Source: Candidatus Angelobacter sp. Gp1-AA117 (GTDB lineage Bacteria > Acidobacteriota > Terriglobia > Terriglobales > Acidobacteriaceae). From it: DNA of 61,153 nt. The number at the start of each line of letters is the position of its first letter. Positions within the stretch are counted from its first letter, which is position 1. A program made the position numbers and the translations under genes. The notes beneath the pieces are model-generated. The model had not been told where the DNA came from. It made no database searches and saw only the letters and a program-made list of their open reading frames with translations. Where the stretch lies: the NCBI GenBank assembly GCA_003223515.1, contig QHVI01000020.1:1-61153 (forward strand). The letters run 5' to 3'. Positions 41,209 to 50,699 of the stretch are shown one piece after another.

Positions 41209-41940
41209 ATGTCCAGAAAACTCTCGTTCATTGCCATTGTGGTTCTCGTCATATTGGGAATTGCTTACAGCCAGAAGCAGGAAACCAGCAACCAGCGCCA
41301 GTTGTTTCTTGTGTTTCTGAAGCGGCCTGCCAACCCTCCGCAGCTCGACAAAGAGGCAGCGGAAAAGCTTCAGAACGAGCACATGGCCAACATCAGGAAG
41401 ATGTATGCGGAGAATAAGCTGGTTATGGCTGGCCCCTTTGGTGCGGATACACCGCTGCGCGGAATTTTTGTCCTGACCGCCAGCTCGGCCGAAGAGGCAA
41501 CCAAATGGGCCAATGAATATCCAGCGGTGAAAGCGGGACGGCTCGCCATAGACGTGCGTGGGCCATGGAGAATCAAGCCCGAAGAAGCCATTCACCACCT
41601 GGACCAAGAAACGCAGGGACTGGAGCAGTACACACTAGTCTGCATGTTTCGTGGAGAGAAATGGACTCCGGAGTTTCCCCTGAAAGATTACCTCCCGAAG
41701 CACCTGGCTTTCCTGCAGGACATGATGAGCAAGGGAAAAATCGCAGTGGCTGGCCCATTCACGGATCGAGGCGATCCTCTGGGAGTCTCGATCTACACGG
41801 TTCCCGCGGATGAAGCCATGAAGCTGGCCCAGGATGATCCCCTGGTCAAAGCAGGCTACTTCAAACTCGAACCTCATGCCTGGCTCACCGGTAAAGGCGT
41901 GCTGGCGCCGGGAATGCCCTTCAAACCGCAACCACACTAG
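41209..41940 (+). CDS. Exported protein with two YCII domains
   Basis: A 243-residue protein. Signal or anchor segment: FIAIVVLVILGIAYSQ. Two YCII-like ferredoxin-fold domains follow. Each holds the characteristic H...(K/G)KhhhAGPF: NEHMANIRKMYAENKLVMAG PFGAD in the first and PKHLAFLQDMMSKGKIAVAG PFTDR in the second, each followed by the IxxxxA turn. YCII proteins are small enzymes or binding modules of unclear role; in this exported form they may be periplasmic. Divergent from the polymerase gene. The rbs is cggagaaa. Confidence 0.8.
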   Translation: MSRKLSFIAIVVLVILGIAYSQKQETSNQRQLFLVFLKRPANPPQLDKEAAEKLQNEHMANIRKMYAENKLVMAGPFGADTPLRGIFVLTASSAEEATKWANEYPAVKAGRLAIDVRGPWRIKPEEAIHHLDQETQGLEQYTLVCMFRGEKWTPEFPLKDYLPKHLAFLQDMMSKGKIAVAGPFTDRGDPLGVSIYTVPADEAMKLAQDDPLVKAGYFKLEPHAWLTGKGVLAPGMPFKPQPH

Positions 41941-41957
41941 CCTTATTCGAAATTAAA

Positions 41958-41987
41958 TCAGCGTCATCAGCGTTCATCAGCGGCAAA
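41958..41987. repeat. Dispersed repeat R3
   Basis: aatcagcgtcatcagcgttc with atcagcggcaaa, in the gap before the GlmS-like gene. The remaining gap to 42232 shows no glmS ribozyme-like motif by eye. Confidence 0.6.
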
Positions 41988-42232
41988 GAGTTTTTTCAAT
42001 CCTCAAGGAATGTCTTCAGCCGGGAGAGCGCCTGATCTCATTGTGCAAACACAGTGCAGGTAAACCACGCAAATCATTGCAACCATTGGCCCGTTCCACA
42101 CATCTTTCCTGAGTAGCTACTGAACGGAGCGGGTGCCTGATTTCGCGCGCTGGCAGCAAGAGACCGCAAATAAGACTACTGATAAGATTGGGTATGCTGA
42201 TGATCCTCAAGGGGTCAAAGGAGAATTTTTGA

Positions 42233-45200
42233 ATGTGCGGTATTGTGGGTTTTCTCTCAGCCGGCCATCTTAATCGGCCCGCCGCCCTCACAGTCTATTC
42301 TGACCTCATCCAGAACCTGAAGGATGCGCCTGGCCGTAACGAGTGGAACAAGGTTGAGAATGCTCTTGCAACCCTGGCCGGCAGCTTCGATGAGTTGATG
42401 TCCTTCGCGACCTTTCACGATGTTGTTACCCACGCTCCCAGCAAGAATGTCCTGACGAATCTTGTCTCAGCATTGAAGAGCGCGCTTGATGTGGTTGGCA
42501 AGCGCATTGCCGAAGGTGGATCGTCTGACCTGTTTCGCAAACTGAGTGAAAGCCTTCGCGATTACCTGTGGCAGGTCGAGGTTGAAGTACTGGGCCTGGA
42601 AGACAAGCTGAATGCCATCCTGCCCGATGCAGAGAGCAAGAAAAATACCGCGCGCCTGTTCCTGGCGTGGTCTGTTGAGCGAGTGCTTGGCAGCCTGGAT
42701 AAATTAGAGGTCCGGGGCCGCGATTCCGCGGGTGTCACCGTCGTCCTTCCGCTTAAAGCAAATTGGTCGTTGAAGCCGTCACTCAATGACGAACTCAAGC
42801 GCCGCTCCGCTATCGACGAGACCGCCACCGGTAATGCCGTGCTGTCATCCAGCAAGAAACGTCCGGTGCTCCGGGTAATGCATAAGGTTGCGAACTTGGT
42901 AGGCAAGCTGGGCGATAATGGAGCTGCCCTGCGTGCAGCTATCAAGGGAGACTCTCTGCTCTGGGCAGCCGCAGAGGCCCTGAATGGAATCAACATTGTC
43001 GCGCATACGCGCTGGGCTTCGAACGGGCATATCACCATTGCCAATTGTCATCCGGTTTCAGGGCAAGTGACCGGCAGCCCCGCAGGCCGCGACATTCTCG
43101 CCGTAATCAATGGTGACATCGATAACTACGCGCAATTGCTGGCTACCGCTGTCCGCAGCCGTGGCTTCGAGTGCAATCACGCAGTCACGACCGATGCCAA
43201 GATTCTGCCGGTCAAGCTCGCTCTCGATACCGATCCTGCCGCCGTGCCGGATGAGCGAGTCATGATGGCATTGCGGGCATGCAATGGTTCATTGGCTACT
43301 GCTGTCCAGTTCATGGACGAGCCCTCACAACTCATCGTTGGGCAGCAGGGAAGTGGTCAGGCGCTCTACATTGGCGCAACTGCTGATGGATGGATATTCG
43401 CTTCAGAGGTCTACGGCCTCGCTGCTGTCTGCCGCAGCTACCGCGCTATGAATACCGGCGGAGAAACCGGCGTGGTGGCGGATTTGGCAATACGGGGTGA
43501 CGAACTGGTTTTCAGCGGAAGACGAGTTACGGGCGAGCCCTGGAATTCTTCGGTGGAAGAAATCAGCATCTTCTCCCGCGATATCTTCCGCGGAGAATAC
43601 GACCACTTCATCGAAAAAGAAATTGCGGAAGCAGCGGCCAGTGTGCGCAAGACCTTTGCCGGGAAATATGTCTTTGAAGGCCACGGAGTCAAGTTTCTTA
43701 CCGCTGCTTTCGGCAATGGTGCGGCGCTGGCTGAGCGCCTGCACGCCAGTGACAGAAAGCCGGTCCGGCGCATCCTGATCATCGGCCATGGTACGGCCTC
43801 GATTTCCGGCTTCGGTATCTCCTATCTCATGAAGCGCGCGCTGAGCAGGGCTTCTCTGGATGTGGAGTGGTCAAAGGCTTCAGAACTCTTCGGCTTTGCC
43901 TCGAATAGCCGGCTTGACGACACCATTGTCGTGGCGGTTTCCCAGAGCGGCACGACCACTGATACGAACCGCATCGTTGATATCGCCCGCAAGAGAGGCG
44001 CATGGGTACTTGCCATTGTGAACCGGCGCAACTCATCGCTGGTGCAGAAATCTGATTCGTATCTGTATACCAGCGACGGCCGTGACGTTGAAATGTCTGT
44101 GGCTTCCACCAAAGCCTATTACTCGCAGGTTGCGGCCGGGAAGCTTCTGAGCCTTTTCCTTGCCGATCAGCTTCATGCTCTTGACGGCCCGGAACTCGCC
44201 GCCGAGCTACTGGAACTAGAATCCCTTCCGGCAAAGATAGAGACGGTGTTGAAGCTGATGCCGCAGCTTACAGAGCTGGCGAAAACCTATGCTGTACGCG
44301 TCCGCAACTGGGCCGTGGTTGGCAATGGCGCTAACCGGGTTGCCGCCGAAGAAATCCGCATCAAGTTGAGCGAGCTTTGCTACAAGGCCATTCCTGCCGA
44401 TGTGACCGAAGACAAGAAGCACATCGATCTTTCCACTGAGCCTCTCACTATTGTCGTTGCCAATGATCTGCTTGAGGAAGTGGTTCAGGACACGGTCAAG
44501 GAGGTCTCCATCTTCAAGGCCCACAATGGCCGTCCATTGGTGCTTTGTGCGGCTGATGAGAGCCGTTTTGATGGGGTAGCGCAGGCTGTGATCCGGCTTC
44601 CTGAAATAGGAGGCGGCCTCGGTTTCGTACTTGCTACTGTCGCCGGACATCTATTCGGTGTAGCCGCTGCAAAGGCCATCGATGCCAGTGCCCAGCCTCT
44701 GCGTATCGCCCGTGCCGAGTTGACTCGCTTGCGGGACAATCCATCGCTGTGGGATCGCAAGACGGTGATGGCGAGATTGTCTGCGGTGACCGAGGCGATT
44801 GAAAGCGGCGTGACCGATACGGCCTTGCCCGCCAGCCTTGGCGCTATCTTCGCCCGTCAGGTGGCACAGTTTGAGCGCGAAACCGCTGCTCCCAGCCAGG
44901 CAGAGCTGGACAAAATGATCGCTTTCCTCCATGTGATGATCGAGGAGTTAAGCCGCCCCATCGATACCATTCGCCATCAGGCCAAGACGGTTACGGTGGG
45001 AGTGTCGCGCCCGCAGTTGGAACTCTCTCCATTGATAGAAGAGGCGCTATGGCGGTTGGGCCTTCCCGCTTCCAGTCTCAAAGACCGCGACCGGGAAATG
45101 CTGGAAGCCATTTCACCGCTCATCACCCGCGTGAAGGGCGCGATTCGTTATGCGGTCACAAAACTTTCAGATGAAGGTGACTGGGCGCTCAAGGCAGGCA

Positions 45201-45643
45201 CGGCTAGCGGCGAATCGCGTACTACAGACAGCCGCTACCTGAACAGCGCCCCGGCAGCAGGCACAAAGCGTACCGCCCTGCGCACCGGCTCCATGCAGTT
45301 TGGTCTGGGACGTAATGGAGGCCAGAACATTGTGGTCGCTCCTATCTGGCAGGAAGGGGTGCCAACCGATCTCCTCTTGATGGATCTCGATCTGCTTTCT
45401 GAAGCTCCGGTCACGCAGATTATCAGCATTCTCAAAATGCTGCGCTCCCGCTACGACGAGTTGGTGGAAGCCATCGGTGAATACCAGCCCGGACGCACGG
45501 TCTCCCAGGTGCTGGAAGGCCTCTCTCCCCGCGATGTAATCTTCCAGGATGCCAAGTTCCTCTTGCAGACCATGGTCGAGCCGCTTCAATCAAAGGAAGC
45601 AAAGAAGGCCAAAATGCACGCCGCCGAAGAAGTCTTACGGTAG
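42233..45643 (+). CDS. Giant GlmS-like amidotransferase/SIS protein (1136 aa)
   Basis: The protein has the GlmS layout but nearly twice the length. Cys2 (MCGIVGF) is the class II glutaminase nucleophile. A helical insert of ~150 residues follows before VRGRDSAGVTV, HTRWASNGHITIANCHPVSG and VINGDIDNY, all glutaminase landmarks. Two SIS (sugar isomerase) domains lie at about 515-660 and 690-830 with SQSGTTTDTNRIVD and MSVASTKAYYSQVA. A C-terminal extension of about 280 residues follows, with a LRTGSMQFGLGRNGGQNIVV block. It probably aminates a keto-sugar phosphate using glutamine, perhaps with extra subunits or regulation. A strong rbs (aaaggag) precedes ATG. Whether this is the cell's only GlmS is not known. 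Confidence 0.8.
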   Translation: MCGIVGFLSAGHLNRPAALTVYSDLIQNLKDAPGRNEWNKVENALATLAGSFDELMSFATFHDVVTHAPSKNVLTNLVSALKSALDVVGKRIAEGGSSDLFRKLSESLRDYLWQVEVEVLGLEDKLNAILPDAESKKNTARLFLAWSVERVLGSLDKLEVRGRDSAGVTVVLPLKANWSLKPSLNDELKRRSAIDETATGNAVLSSSKKRPVLRVMHKVANLVGKLGDNGAALRAAIKGDSLLWAAAEALNGINIVAHTRWASNGHITIANCHPVSGQVTGSPAGRDILAVINGDIDNYAQLLATAVRSRGFECNHAVTTDAKILPVKLALDTDPAAVPDERVMMALRACNGSLATAVQFMDEPSQLIVGQQGSGQALYIGATADGWIFASEVYGLAAVCRSYRAMNTGGETGVVADLAIRGDELVFSGRRVTGEPWNSSVEEISIFSRDIFRGEYDHFIEKEIAEAAASVRKTFAGKYVFEGHGVKFLTAAFGNGAALAERLHASDRKPVRRILIIGHGTASISGFGISYLMKRALSRASLDVEWSKASELFGFASNSRLDDTIVVAVSQSGTTTDTNRIVDIARKRGAWVLAIVNRRNSSLVQKSDSYLYTSDGRDVEMSVASTKAYYSQVAAGKLLSLFLADQLHALDGPELAAELLELESLPAKIETVLKLMPQLTELAKTYAVRVRNWAVVGNGANRVAAEEIRIKLSELCYKAIPADVTEDKKHIDLSTEPLTIVVANDLLEEVVQDTVKEVSIFKAHNGRPLVLCAADESRFDGVAQAVIRLPEIGGGLGFVLATVAGHLFGVAAAKAIDASAQPLRIARAELTRLRDNPSLWDRKTVMARLSAVTEAIESGVTDTALPASLGAIFARQVAQFERETAAPSQAELDKMIAFLHVMIEELSRPIDTIRHQAKTVTVGVSRPQLELSPLIEEALWRLGLPASSLKDRDREMLEAISPLITRVKGAIRYAVTKLSDEGDWALKAGTASGESRTTDSRYLNSAPAAGTKRTALRTGSMQFGLGRNGGQNIVVAPIWQEGVPTDLLLMDLDLLSEAPVTQIISILKMLRSRYDELVEAIGEYQPGRTVSQVLEGLSPRDVIFQDAKFLLQTMVEPLQSKEAKKAKMHAAEEVLR

Positions 45644-45773
45644 CTTTCGTTCATTGGAACATTGGAACCACGGTTTTGCGAAAACGCAGAATCGTGGCTT
45701 AGGTTGCTCGGCGCCGATCACGCAAACTCAGCGTTATCAGCCCGAAGGTTTATCATAGATGTCGAGAGGCTGA

Positions 45774-46715
45774 ATGATGGCCCATCCTGTAACGCACACC
45801 ATTTCTGATCAGCCCAACTGCTGGCCGGCCTTGCCGCTCGCGGCCTGGAAAGATACCTGTGCAACACTGCACATGTGGACGCAGATCGTAGGTAAAGTCC
45901 GGCTGGCGCTTACCCCGGCCATGAACCACTGGTGGAACGTGCCGCTCTATGTGAGCGCGCGCGGGCTGACTACCTCGCCCATGCCTTATGATTCGCGTGC
46001 CTTTGAGGTGGAATTTGATTTTGTGGAGCATAAGCTCTTCATCCGCGTGAATGATGGAACCGGCCGAGAGATCGCCCTGGTTCCGCGGTCGGTGGCGGAT
46101 TTCTATAAAGAGTTCATGTCTACATTGCACGGCTTGGGCCTCGATGTTCCTATCTGGAAGATGCCGGTCGAAATTCCTGATCCGATTCCGTTTGATGAAG
46201 ACCGGGTGCATGCCTCTTATGATCCCGAGTATGCGCATCGGTTCTGGCAGATTCTGGTTTCGGCAGATAGCGTCCTCAAAGAGTTCCGCTCACGCTTTAT
46301 CGGCAAATCGAGCCCTGTACATTTCTTCTGGGGCAGCTTTGATCTGGCTGTGACCCGCTTTTCCGGACGCAAAGCCCCCGAACGCGAAGGTGCAGATCCT
46401 ATTACTCGCGAAGCCTATTCGCATGAGGTCATCAGCGTGGGTTTCTGGCCGGGCAGCGGAGATGTGCAGGATGCTGCATTCTATGCCTACGCAGCCCCTG
46501 AACCGGCCGGGTTCCCCACCGCTCCTGTGCGCCCGCAGAGAGCCTTCTATCATCCACAATTGAAGGAATTCATCCTGATGTATGAGGATGTGCGGTCGTC
46601 AAAGTCTCCTACTGCGGCATTACTCGACTTTGCGCAGAGCACGTATGAGGCTGGAGCTACGCTGGGGCAGTGGAACCGTGAAGCTTTGGAACGTCCCACC
46701 ACAAACGTAGCCTGA
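45774..46715 (+). CDS. DUF5996-family protein
   Basis: A 313-residue cytoplasmic protein. It fits DUF5996: WPALPLAAWKDTCATLHMWT, the conserved first segment, then QIVGKVRLALTPAMNHWWNV, PVHFFWGSFDLAVTRFSGRK and FWPGSGDVQDAAFYAYAAPE. The histidine/tryptophan-rich blocks suggest a binding pocket or enzyme site. The function of the family is unknown. It is followed after 12 bases by a UBP zinc-finger gene, probably in one operon. Confidence 0.85.
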   Translation: MMAHPVTHTISDQPNCWPALPLAAWKDTCATLHMWTQIVGKVRLALTPAMNHWWNVPLYVSARGLTTSPMPYDSRAFEVEFDFVEHKLFIRVNDGTGREIALVPRSVADFYKEFMSTLHGLGLDVPIWKMPVEIPDPIPFDEDRVHASYDPEYAHRFWQILVSADSVLKEFRSRFIGKSSPVHFFWGSFDLAVTRFSGRKAPEREGADPITREAYSHEVISVGFWPGSGDVQDAAFYAYAAPEPAGFPTAPVRPQRAFYHPQLKEFILMYEDVRSSKSPTAALLDFAQSTYEAGATLGQWNREALERPTTNVA

Positions 46716-46727
46716 AAAAGAAAGATT

Positions 46728-46988
46728 ATGGAACAGAATTGCGATCATATCGAAAAAGTTAAGATTACTAACACCGATAAACACGTCTGCGAAGATTGCA
46801 TCAAGATCGGCGACACCTGGGTCCACCTGCGCCTGTGCATGGAATGCGGCCATGTCGGCTGCTGTGACTCTTCCAAGAACAAGCACGCCACCAGGCACTT
46901 CCACAAGACTCAGCACCCAGTGATCCGCTCCATCGAGCCCGGAGAAAGCTGGCGCTGGTGCTACGTGGATGAATTGTTCGCCGAGTAA
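46728..46988 (+). CDS. UBP-type zinc-finger protein
   Basis: An 86-residue protein that is almost entirely one ZnF_UBP domain: CDHIEKVKITNTDKHVCEDC, then WVHLRLCMECGHVGCCDSSK, NKHATRHFHKTQHPVIRSIE and WRWCYVDELF. The cysteine and histidine ligands for zinc are all present. In eukaryotes the domain binds ubiquitin C-termini; in bacteria, which lack ubiquitin, the role is unclear. Short stand-alone copies are common. It follows the DUF5996 gene by 12 bases. Confidence 0.9.
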   Translation: MEQNCDHIEKVKITNTDKHVCEDCIKIGDTWVHLRLCMECGHVGCCDSSKNKHATRHFHKTQHPVIRSIEPGESWRWCYVDELFAE

Positions 46989-47065
46989 TCACGGCCTGCA
47001 AATGTTGCCATAAAGAATCTGTGTTCGTCTGTATTTATCAGTGGTAATGTAGTCCCTTCCATTCC

Positions 47066-47854
47066 ATGAACAATCCGGATGGCAGCATTGCAATTCAGTT
47101 TTCGAATGTAACTTACCGCACGGCTGATGGCCGTCCTTTGCTTGCTCATCTCAATCTGCAGGTCTTAACCGGAGAGACTCTGGTGCTGCTGGGCCGCAGT
47201 GGCTCTGGAAAAACTACAACTCTCAAACTCATCAACAATCTGCTCGCCTGCCAGGAAGGGCAGGTCATCGTCGAAGGCAAATCCACGAATGACTGGGACC
47301 CCATACGCCTGCGCCGCCATATTGGTTATGCCATCCAGGAAGTCGGATTGTTCCCGCACATGAACGTCGAGAAGAACGTTGCTCTGGTGCCGCAACTGGA
47401 AGGCTGGGCTGCGGAAAAGATTCATGGGCGGGTGGAGGAATTGCTTGCACTGGTGGGATTGCCGCCTGCGGAGTTTCGCCGGCGCTATCCGCATCAGCTC
47501 TCTGGAGGACAACGCCAGCGCGTGGGATTGGCCCGCGCCCTGGCTGCCGATCCCCCGATTCTTCTCATGGATGAACCTTTTGGCGCTCTTGATCCTGTAA
47601 CCCGGGCAGATATCCAGCGGGAATTCAAGGCGCTGCAGCAGCGCATGCATAAAACCGTGGTCTTCGTGACCCATGATGTGCGTGAAGCCATGTTCCTGGG
47701 AAACAGAATCGCTGTGCTCGAAAAAGGCGCATTGCAGGGCGTTTATTCTCCCACCGAATTCCTGCAATCGAAAGACCCGGTTGTGGCCGAGTACGCCAAC
47801 GTGCTGCGTTCTGAAATGGAATTCATGCAGGAGGTAAGAAAGGCAAGCCGATGA
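47066..47854 (+). CDS. OpuC/OsmF-type ABC transporter, ATP-binding subunit
   Basis: A 262-residue ATPase of the osmoprotectant (glycine betaine/choline) uptake family. Walker A is LLGRSGSGKTTTLKLINNLL (residues ~41-60), signature LSGGQRQRVGLARALA, Walker B ILLMDEPFGALDPVTRADIQ and switch histidine VFVTHDVREAM. It lacks the C-terminal CBS pair found in OpuA/ProV. Its ATGA stop overlaps the permease start, and the permease stop overlaps the binding-protein start, so the three are one operon. It energises import into the cytoplasm. Confidence 0.92.
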   Translation: MNNPDGSIAIQFSNVTYRTADGRPLLAHLNLQVLTGETLVLLGRSGSGKTTTLKLINNLLACQEGQVIVEGKSTNDWDPIRLRRHIGYAIQEVGLFPHMNVEKNVALVPQLEGWAAEKIHGRVEELLALVGLPPAEFRRRYPHQLSGGQRQRVGLARALAADPPILLMDEPFGALDPVTRADIQREFKALQQRMHKTVVFVTHDVREAMFLGNRIAVLEKGALQGVYSPTEFLQSKDPVVAEYANVLRSEMEFMQEVRKASR

Positions 47855-48486
47855 ATCTCGTGCAATTCTTTGCTGCGCACTGGTCAGAGATTATGCGCTC
47901 GGCGTTTGAGCATATCCGCATGGTTATGATTGCCATGTTGCTGGCCGCTGGCACTGGTATCCCGCTGGGTATCTTTGCCACCCGCTGGCGTAGTCTGCGT
48001 GCGCCGGTGCTGGGCATCAGCAATATGATTCAAACCATTCCCAGCCTCGCCCTGTTCGGATTTCTGTTGCCTGTGCCCTGGCTGGCCGAGCGCTCCAGCC
48101 GCCTGGCCATTGTCGCGCTGGCTCTGTATTCGCTTCTGCCGATCGTGCGCAATACCTATGCGGGCATCATGGGAGTTGATCCGGCCGTGCGCGAGGTGGG
48201 AAGAGGCATGGGCATGACCGGTGCCCAACTGCTGTGGCGTGTGGAAATGCCCCTGGCCATGAGCACCATTCTCGCGGGCATTCGCGTGGCTACAGTGATT
48301 GCTGTGGGAGTGGCTACTATTGCCGCCGCCATTGGCGCCGGTGGGCTGGGTGAATTTGTTTTTCGCGGAGTTGCCATGGTCGACAACCAATTCATCCTGG
48401 CAGGCGCAATTCCCGCCGCTGTTCTGGCGCTGACCGCCGATTTCACGTTAGGGCTCCTGCAAAAGCGGTTGCAGAGACACAACTGA
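47851..48486 (+). CDS. OpuC/OsmF-type ABC transporter, permease subunit
   Basis: A 211-residue BPD-type permease with about five to six membrane segments. The EAA-like loop reads GVDPAVREVGRGMGMTGAQL LWRVEMPLAMSTILAGIRVA, typical of this family, and GISNMIQTIPSLALFGFLLP is another typical block. It forms the transmembrane channel of the transporter with the ATPase upstream and the lipoprotein downstream. Both ends overlap neighbouring genes by 1-4 bases. Confidence 0.92.
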   Translation: MNLVQFFAAHWSEIMRSAFEHIRMVMIAMLLAAGTGIPLGIFATRWRSLRAPVLGISNMIQTIPSLALFGFLLPVPWLAERSSRLAIVALALYSLLPIVRNTYAGIMGVDPAVREVGRGMGMTGAQLLWRVEMPLAMSTILAGIRVATVIAVGVATIAAAIGAGGLGEFVFRGVAMVDNQFILAGAIPAAVLALTADFTLGLLQKRLQRHN

Positions 48487-49361
48487 TGCGCTCCGTAAAG
48501 ACTCTCTTTATTTTTATTGTTGTGTGTCTGCTCGGCTGCCACACGCAGCAGCCCAACATTGTCATAGGTTCCAAAAACTTTACCGAGCAGACTGTCCTGG
48601 GCGAGATTCTGGCCCAGCATATCGAGAACAAGACCGGGCTTAAGGTTGAGCGCCACTTTTATCTGGCCGGTACCTACATCTGCCAGCAGTCACTGCTTGC
48701 CGGGCGCATTGACATGTACGTGGAATATACAGGAACAGCGCTGACCGCGGTGCTCAAGCAGAAACCTTCAGGGTTTTCACAAGAGGTATTTCAACAGGTG
48801 AAAGAAGATTACCAGAGCCGCTTCGGCCTGGAGGTTGCGCCGCCGCTGGGCTTCAACAACAGCTTTGCCCTGGTGATTCGCGGAGAAGATGCGCAACGCC
48901 TGCACCTGCGCACGCTTTCTGATGCAGAGAGATATGCTCCCAACTGGCGGCTGGGAGTAGGGTACGAATTCCTTGAGCGCCCTGATGGTTTCGCCGGTCT
49001 GGCCAAAGCCTACAACTTCCATTTTGCCGAACCACCGCGCGTGATGGATCTCGGTTTGCTCTACCGTGCTCTCACCACCAAACAGGTAGATATGATCGTC
49101 GGCTCAGCCACGGATGGCCTGATTCAGGCGCATGGCCTCGTTATCCTGGAGGACGACCAACATTATTTTCCGCCTTATGATGCTGTGCCTGTGGTGCGGG
49201 AGCAAACGCTGAAGCGCTATCCCCAGGTGCGTGCCGCCCTCGCCGATCTGGCAGGGAAGATCACCGCTGAGGATATGCAACGGCTGAACTATGCCGTCGA
49301 TGGCCAGCATCGCGACCCCAGGCAACTGGTAGCGGAGTTTTTGAAAGAGAAACACCTCTAA
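48486..49361 (+). CDS. OpuC/OsmF-type substrate-binding lipoprotein
   Basis: A 291-residue binding protein. The N-terminus LFIFIVVCLLGCHTQ carries lipobox LLGC (Cys18), so it is membrane-anchored. The mature part shows NIVIGSKNFTEQTVLGEILA and MYVEYTGTALTAVLKQ, characteristic of glycine betaine/carnitine/choline binding proteins (OpuAC family). Its substrate could also be another quaternary amine. It is the last gene of the operon. Confidence 0.92.
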   Translation: MRSVKTLFIFIVVCLLGCHTQQPNIVIGSKNFTEQTVLGEILAQHIENKTGLKVERHFYLAGTYICQQSLLAGRIDMYVEYTGTALTAVLKQKPSGFSQEVFQQVKEDYQSRFGLEVAPPLGFNNSFALVIRGEDAQRLHLRTLSDAERYAPNWRLGVGYEFLERPDGFAGLAKAYNFHFAEPPRVMDLGLLYRALTTKQVDMIVGSATDGLIQAHGLVILEDDQHYFPPYDAVPVVREQTLKRYPQVRAALADLAGKITAEDMQRLNYAVDGQHRDPRQLVAEFLKEKHL

Positions 49362-49819
49362 CCGCCAAGGACGCAACACGGCAGAGCCGTAACCAAAACG
49401 AAAATCTTTATGGAGCGCAGCCGCCCTCGGCCAATGTCACTTACTTTAGGGACACCATGCTATATCCCAATGAGAGATGTCATTCCGAACGCCCGTTAAG
49501 CTCACGCGCGTTTTCTTCAGCGCGTGAGTAGGGCGGAGGAATCTGCCCCGCTGCTGCCCGCCCGTGCGAAAATTCTTTTAAATTCATGCTCGAATGTGCA
49601 AAGTAAGTGATATTAGCCGCCCTCGGCTGCGGGGATAAATCTTCGCGAGTCGAGAAGAATTTGACGAATAGTAATACATAAGGACGCAACGCAGCAGAGT
49701 CGTAACCAAAGACAGCCCTGCAAATTATCAATGAATCCCCGGAATTCAATTTGAAAGCACTTTGCACTGCAACGGAATAAAAATCGGATAGAAGTAGGTT
49801 CCCTGAGTACAATCTCTCC
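49362..49819. other. Gap of degraded repeats and one palindrome
   Basis: 458 bases without a supported gene. It holds R1-like tract ccgccaaggacgcaacacgg, 'tggagcgcagccgccctcgg' tracts (49411 and ~49612), a palindrome CTCACGCGC...GCGCGTGAG (49501-49509/49520-49528), and a cattccgaac...gaggaatctgcc tract of a widespread repeat type. Confidence 0.6.
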
Positions 49820-50350
49820 ATGCCAACACTTCCTTTTGCCGACTATGCTAAACGGGTGCAGGAGCACCTGGAGCGCGATTACGGGATTCCGGTCATTACC
49901 CGTGACATTCCCGACCCGCTCACCGGCGATCTGGATGGCGCGGAGATCGACGTGGATTATGCCATTACCCCGGAACAGCGTCTGTTTCTGTTGGCCCACC
50001 TGTTCGGCCATACGGTGCAGTGGAATGTGAATGAGAGCGCATTCGATCTGGGCCGTCAATATAAGCCTCCGGTGGATGAGGCGCTCTTTCCCGACGTGCT
50101 GGCCTATGAAGGTGAGGCGGCCCGCTATGGACTGACCCTGCTTCACCAGATGGGCATTACGGATGTTGACCAGTGGTTCTCAAACTATACGGCTGCCGAC
50201 CAGACTTACCTGCTGCACTTCTACCGCACCGGAGATAAAGGCGAGTTCAGCGCATTCTGGAAGGAAGGCGCGACTTTGATCGAACCTAAACCGATTCCCA
50301 TATTCAAACCGACCAAGCGCGTCTTTCGTATGGATGGAGTGGTGATCTAA
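49820..50350 (+). CDS. Unknown protein with an ImmA/IrrE-like motif
   Basis: A 176-residue protein. FLLAHLFGHTVQWNVNES lies where ImmA/IrrE metalloproteases have HEXXH, but the glutamate is replaced (HLFGH), and LAYEGEAARYGLTLLHQ fits the downstream E motif. So it may be a degenerate zinc-peptidase-like protein or one with altered catalysis. The rest (an IDVDYAITPEQRLFLL start, DQTYLLHFYRTGDKGEFSAF) is not recognised. It stands alone between repeats. Confidence 0.6.
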   Translation: MPTLPFADYAKRVQEHLERDYGIPVITRDIPDPLTGDLDGAEIDVDYAITPEQRLFLLAHLFGHTVQWNVNESAFDLGRQYKPPVDEALFPDVLAYEGEAARYGLTLLHQMGITDVDQWFSNYTAADQTYLLHFYRTGDKGEFSAFWKEGATLIEPKPIPIFKPTKRVFRMDGVVI

Positions 50351-50699
50351 AGTACTCAGCAATCAGCCCTAAACATGATTGGGAACTAAGTTCTTGGTCT
50401 CTTTTTTCTTTCTTCCTCTGCGTCCTTTGCGCCCTCTGCATTGCTATATCCAAAATTCTTGTTTTCCTGAGAAGAATTTCATGCTGCTTTTACCCCCCCT
50501 TCCACTCCAGCTTTGGCGACGAAAAAGTCTTAAGGAACTGAAACAGTGCCAGATCAGATACACATAAACTTACTTTTGCTTCCTCTGCGTCCTCTGCGGT
50601 AAAAGGTTTTTGGTTGTGGCTCGCCACGCTGCGGTAAATCAGAAAGTGCATCTGTCCGGATTACATTTGCGGTAGACGGGAATGCTTGTGGGTTGAATG
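50351..50699. other. Gap filled by a composite R1 repeat
   Basis: No gene. The region 50400-50640 matches the composite at 33965-34217: R1-like tract, middle block (caaaattcttgttttcctga, catgctgctttt, ccagctttggcgacg), then R1 with ggttgtggctcgccacgctg. The two copies are about 16 kb apart. Confidence 0.7.

Noticed and set aside
42000-42232. Possible glmS ribozyme/riboswitch before the GlmS-like gene
   Set aside because: No core resembling the glmS ribozyme was found by eye; the region is short and partly an R3 repeat.
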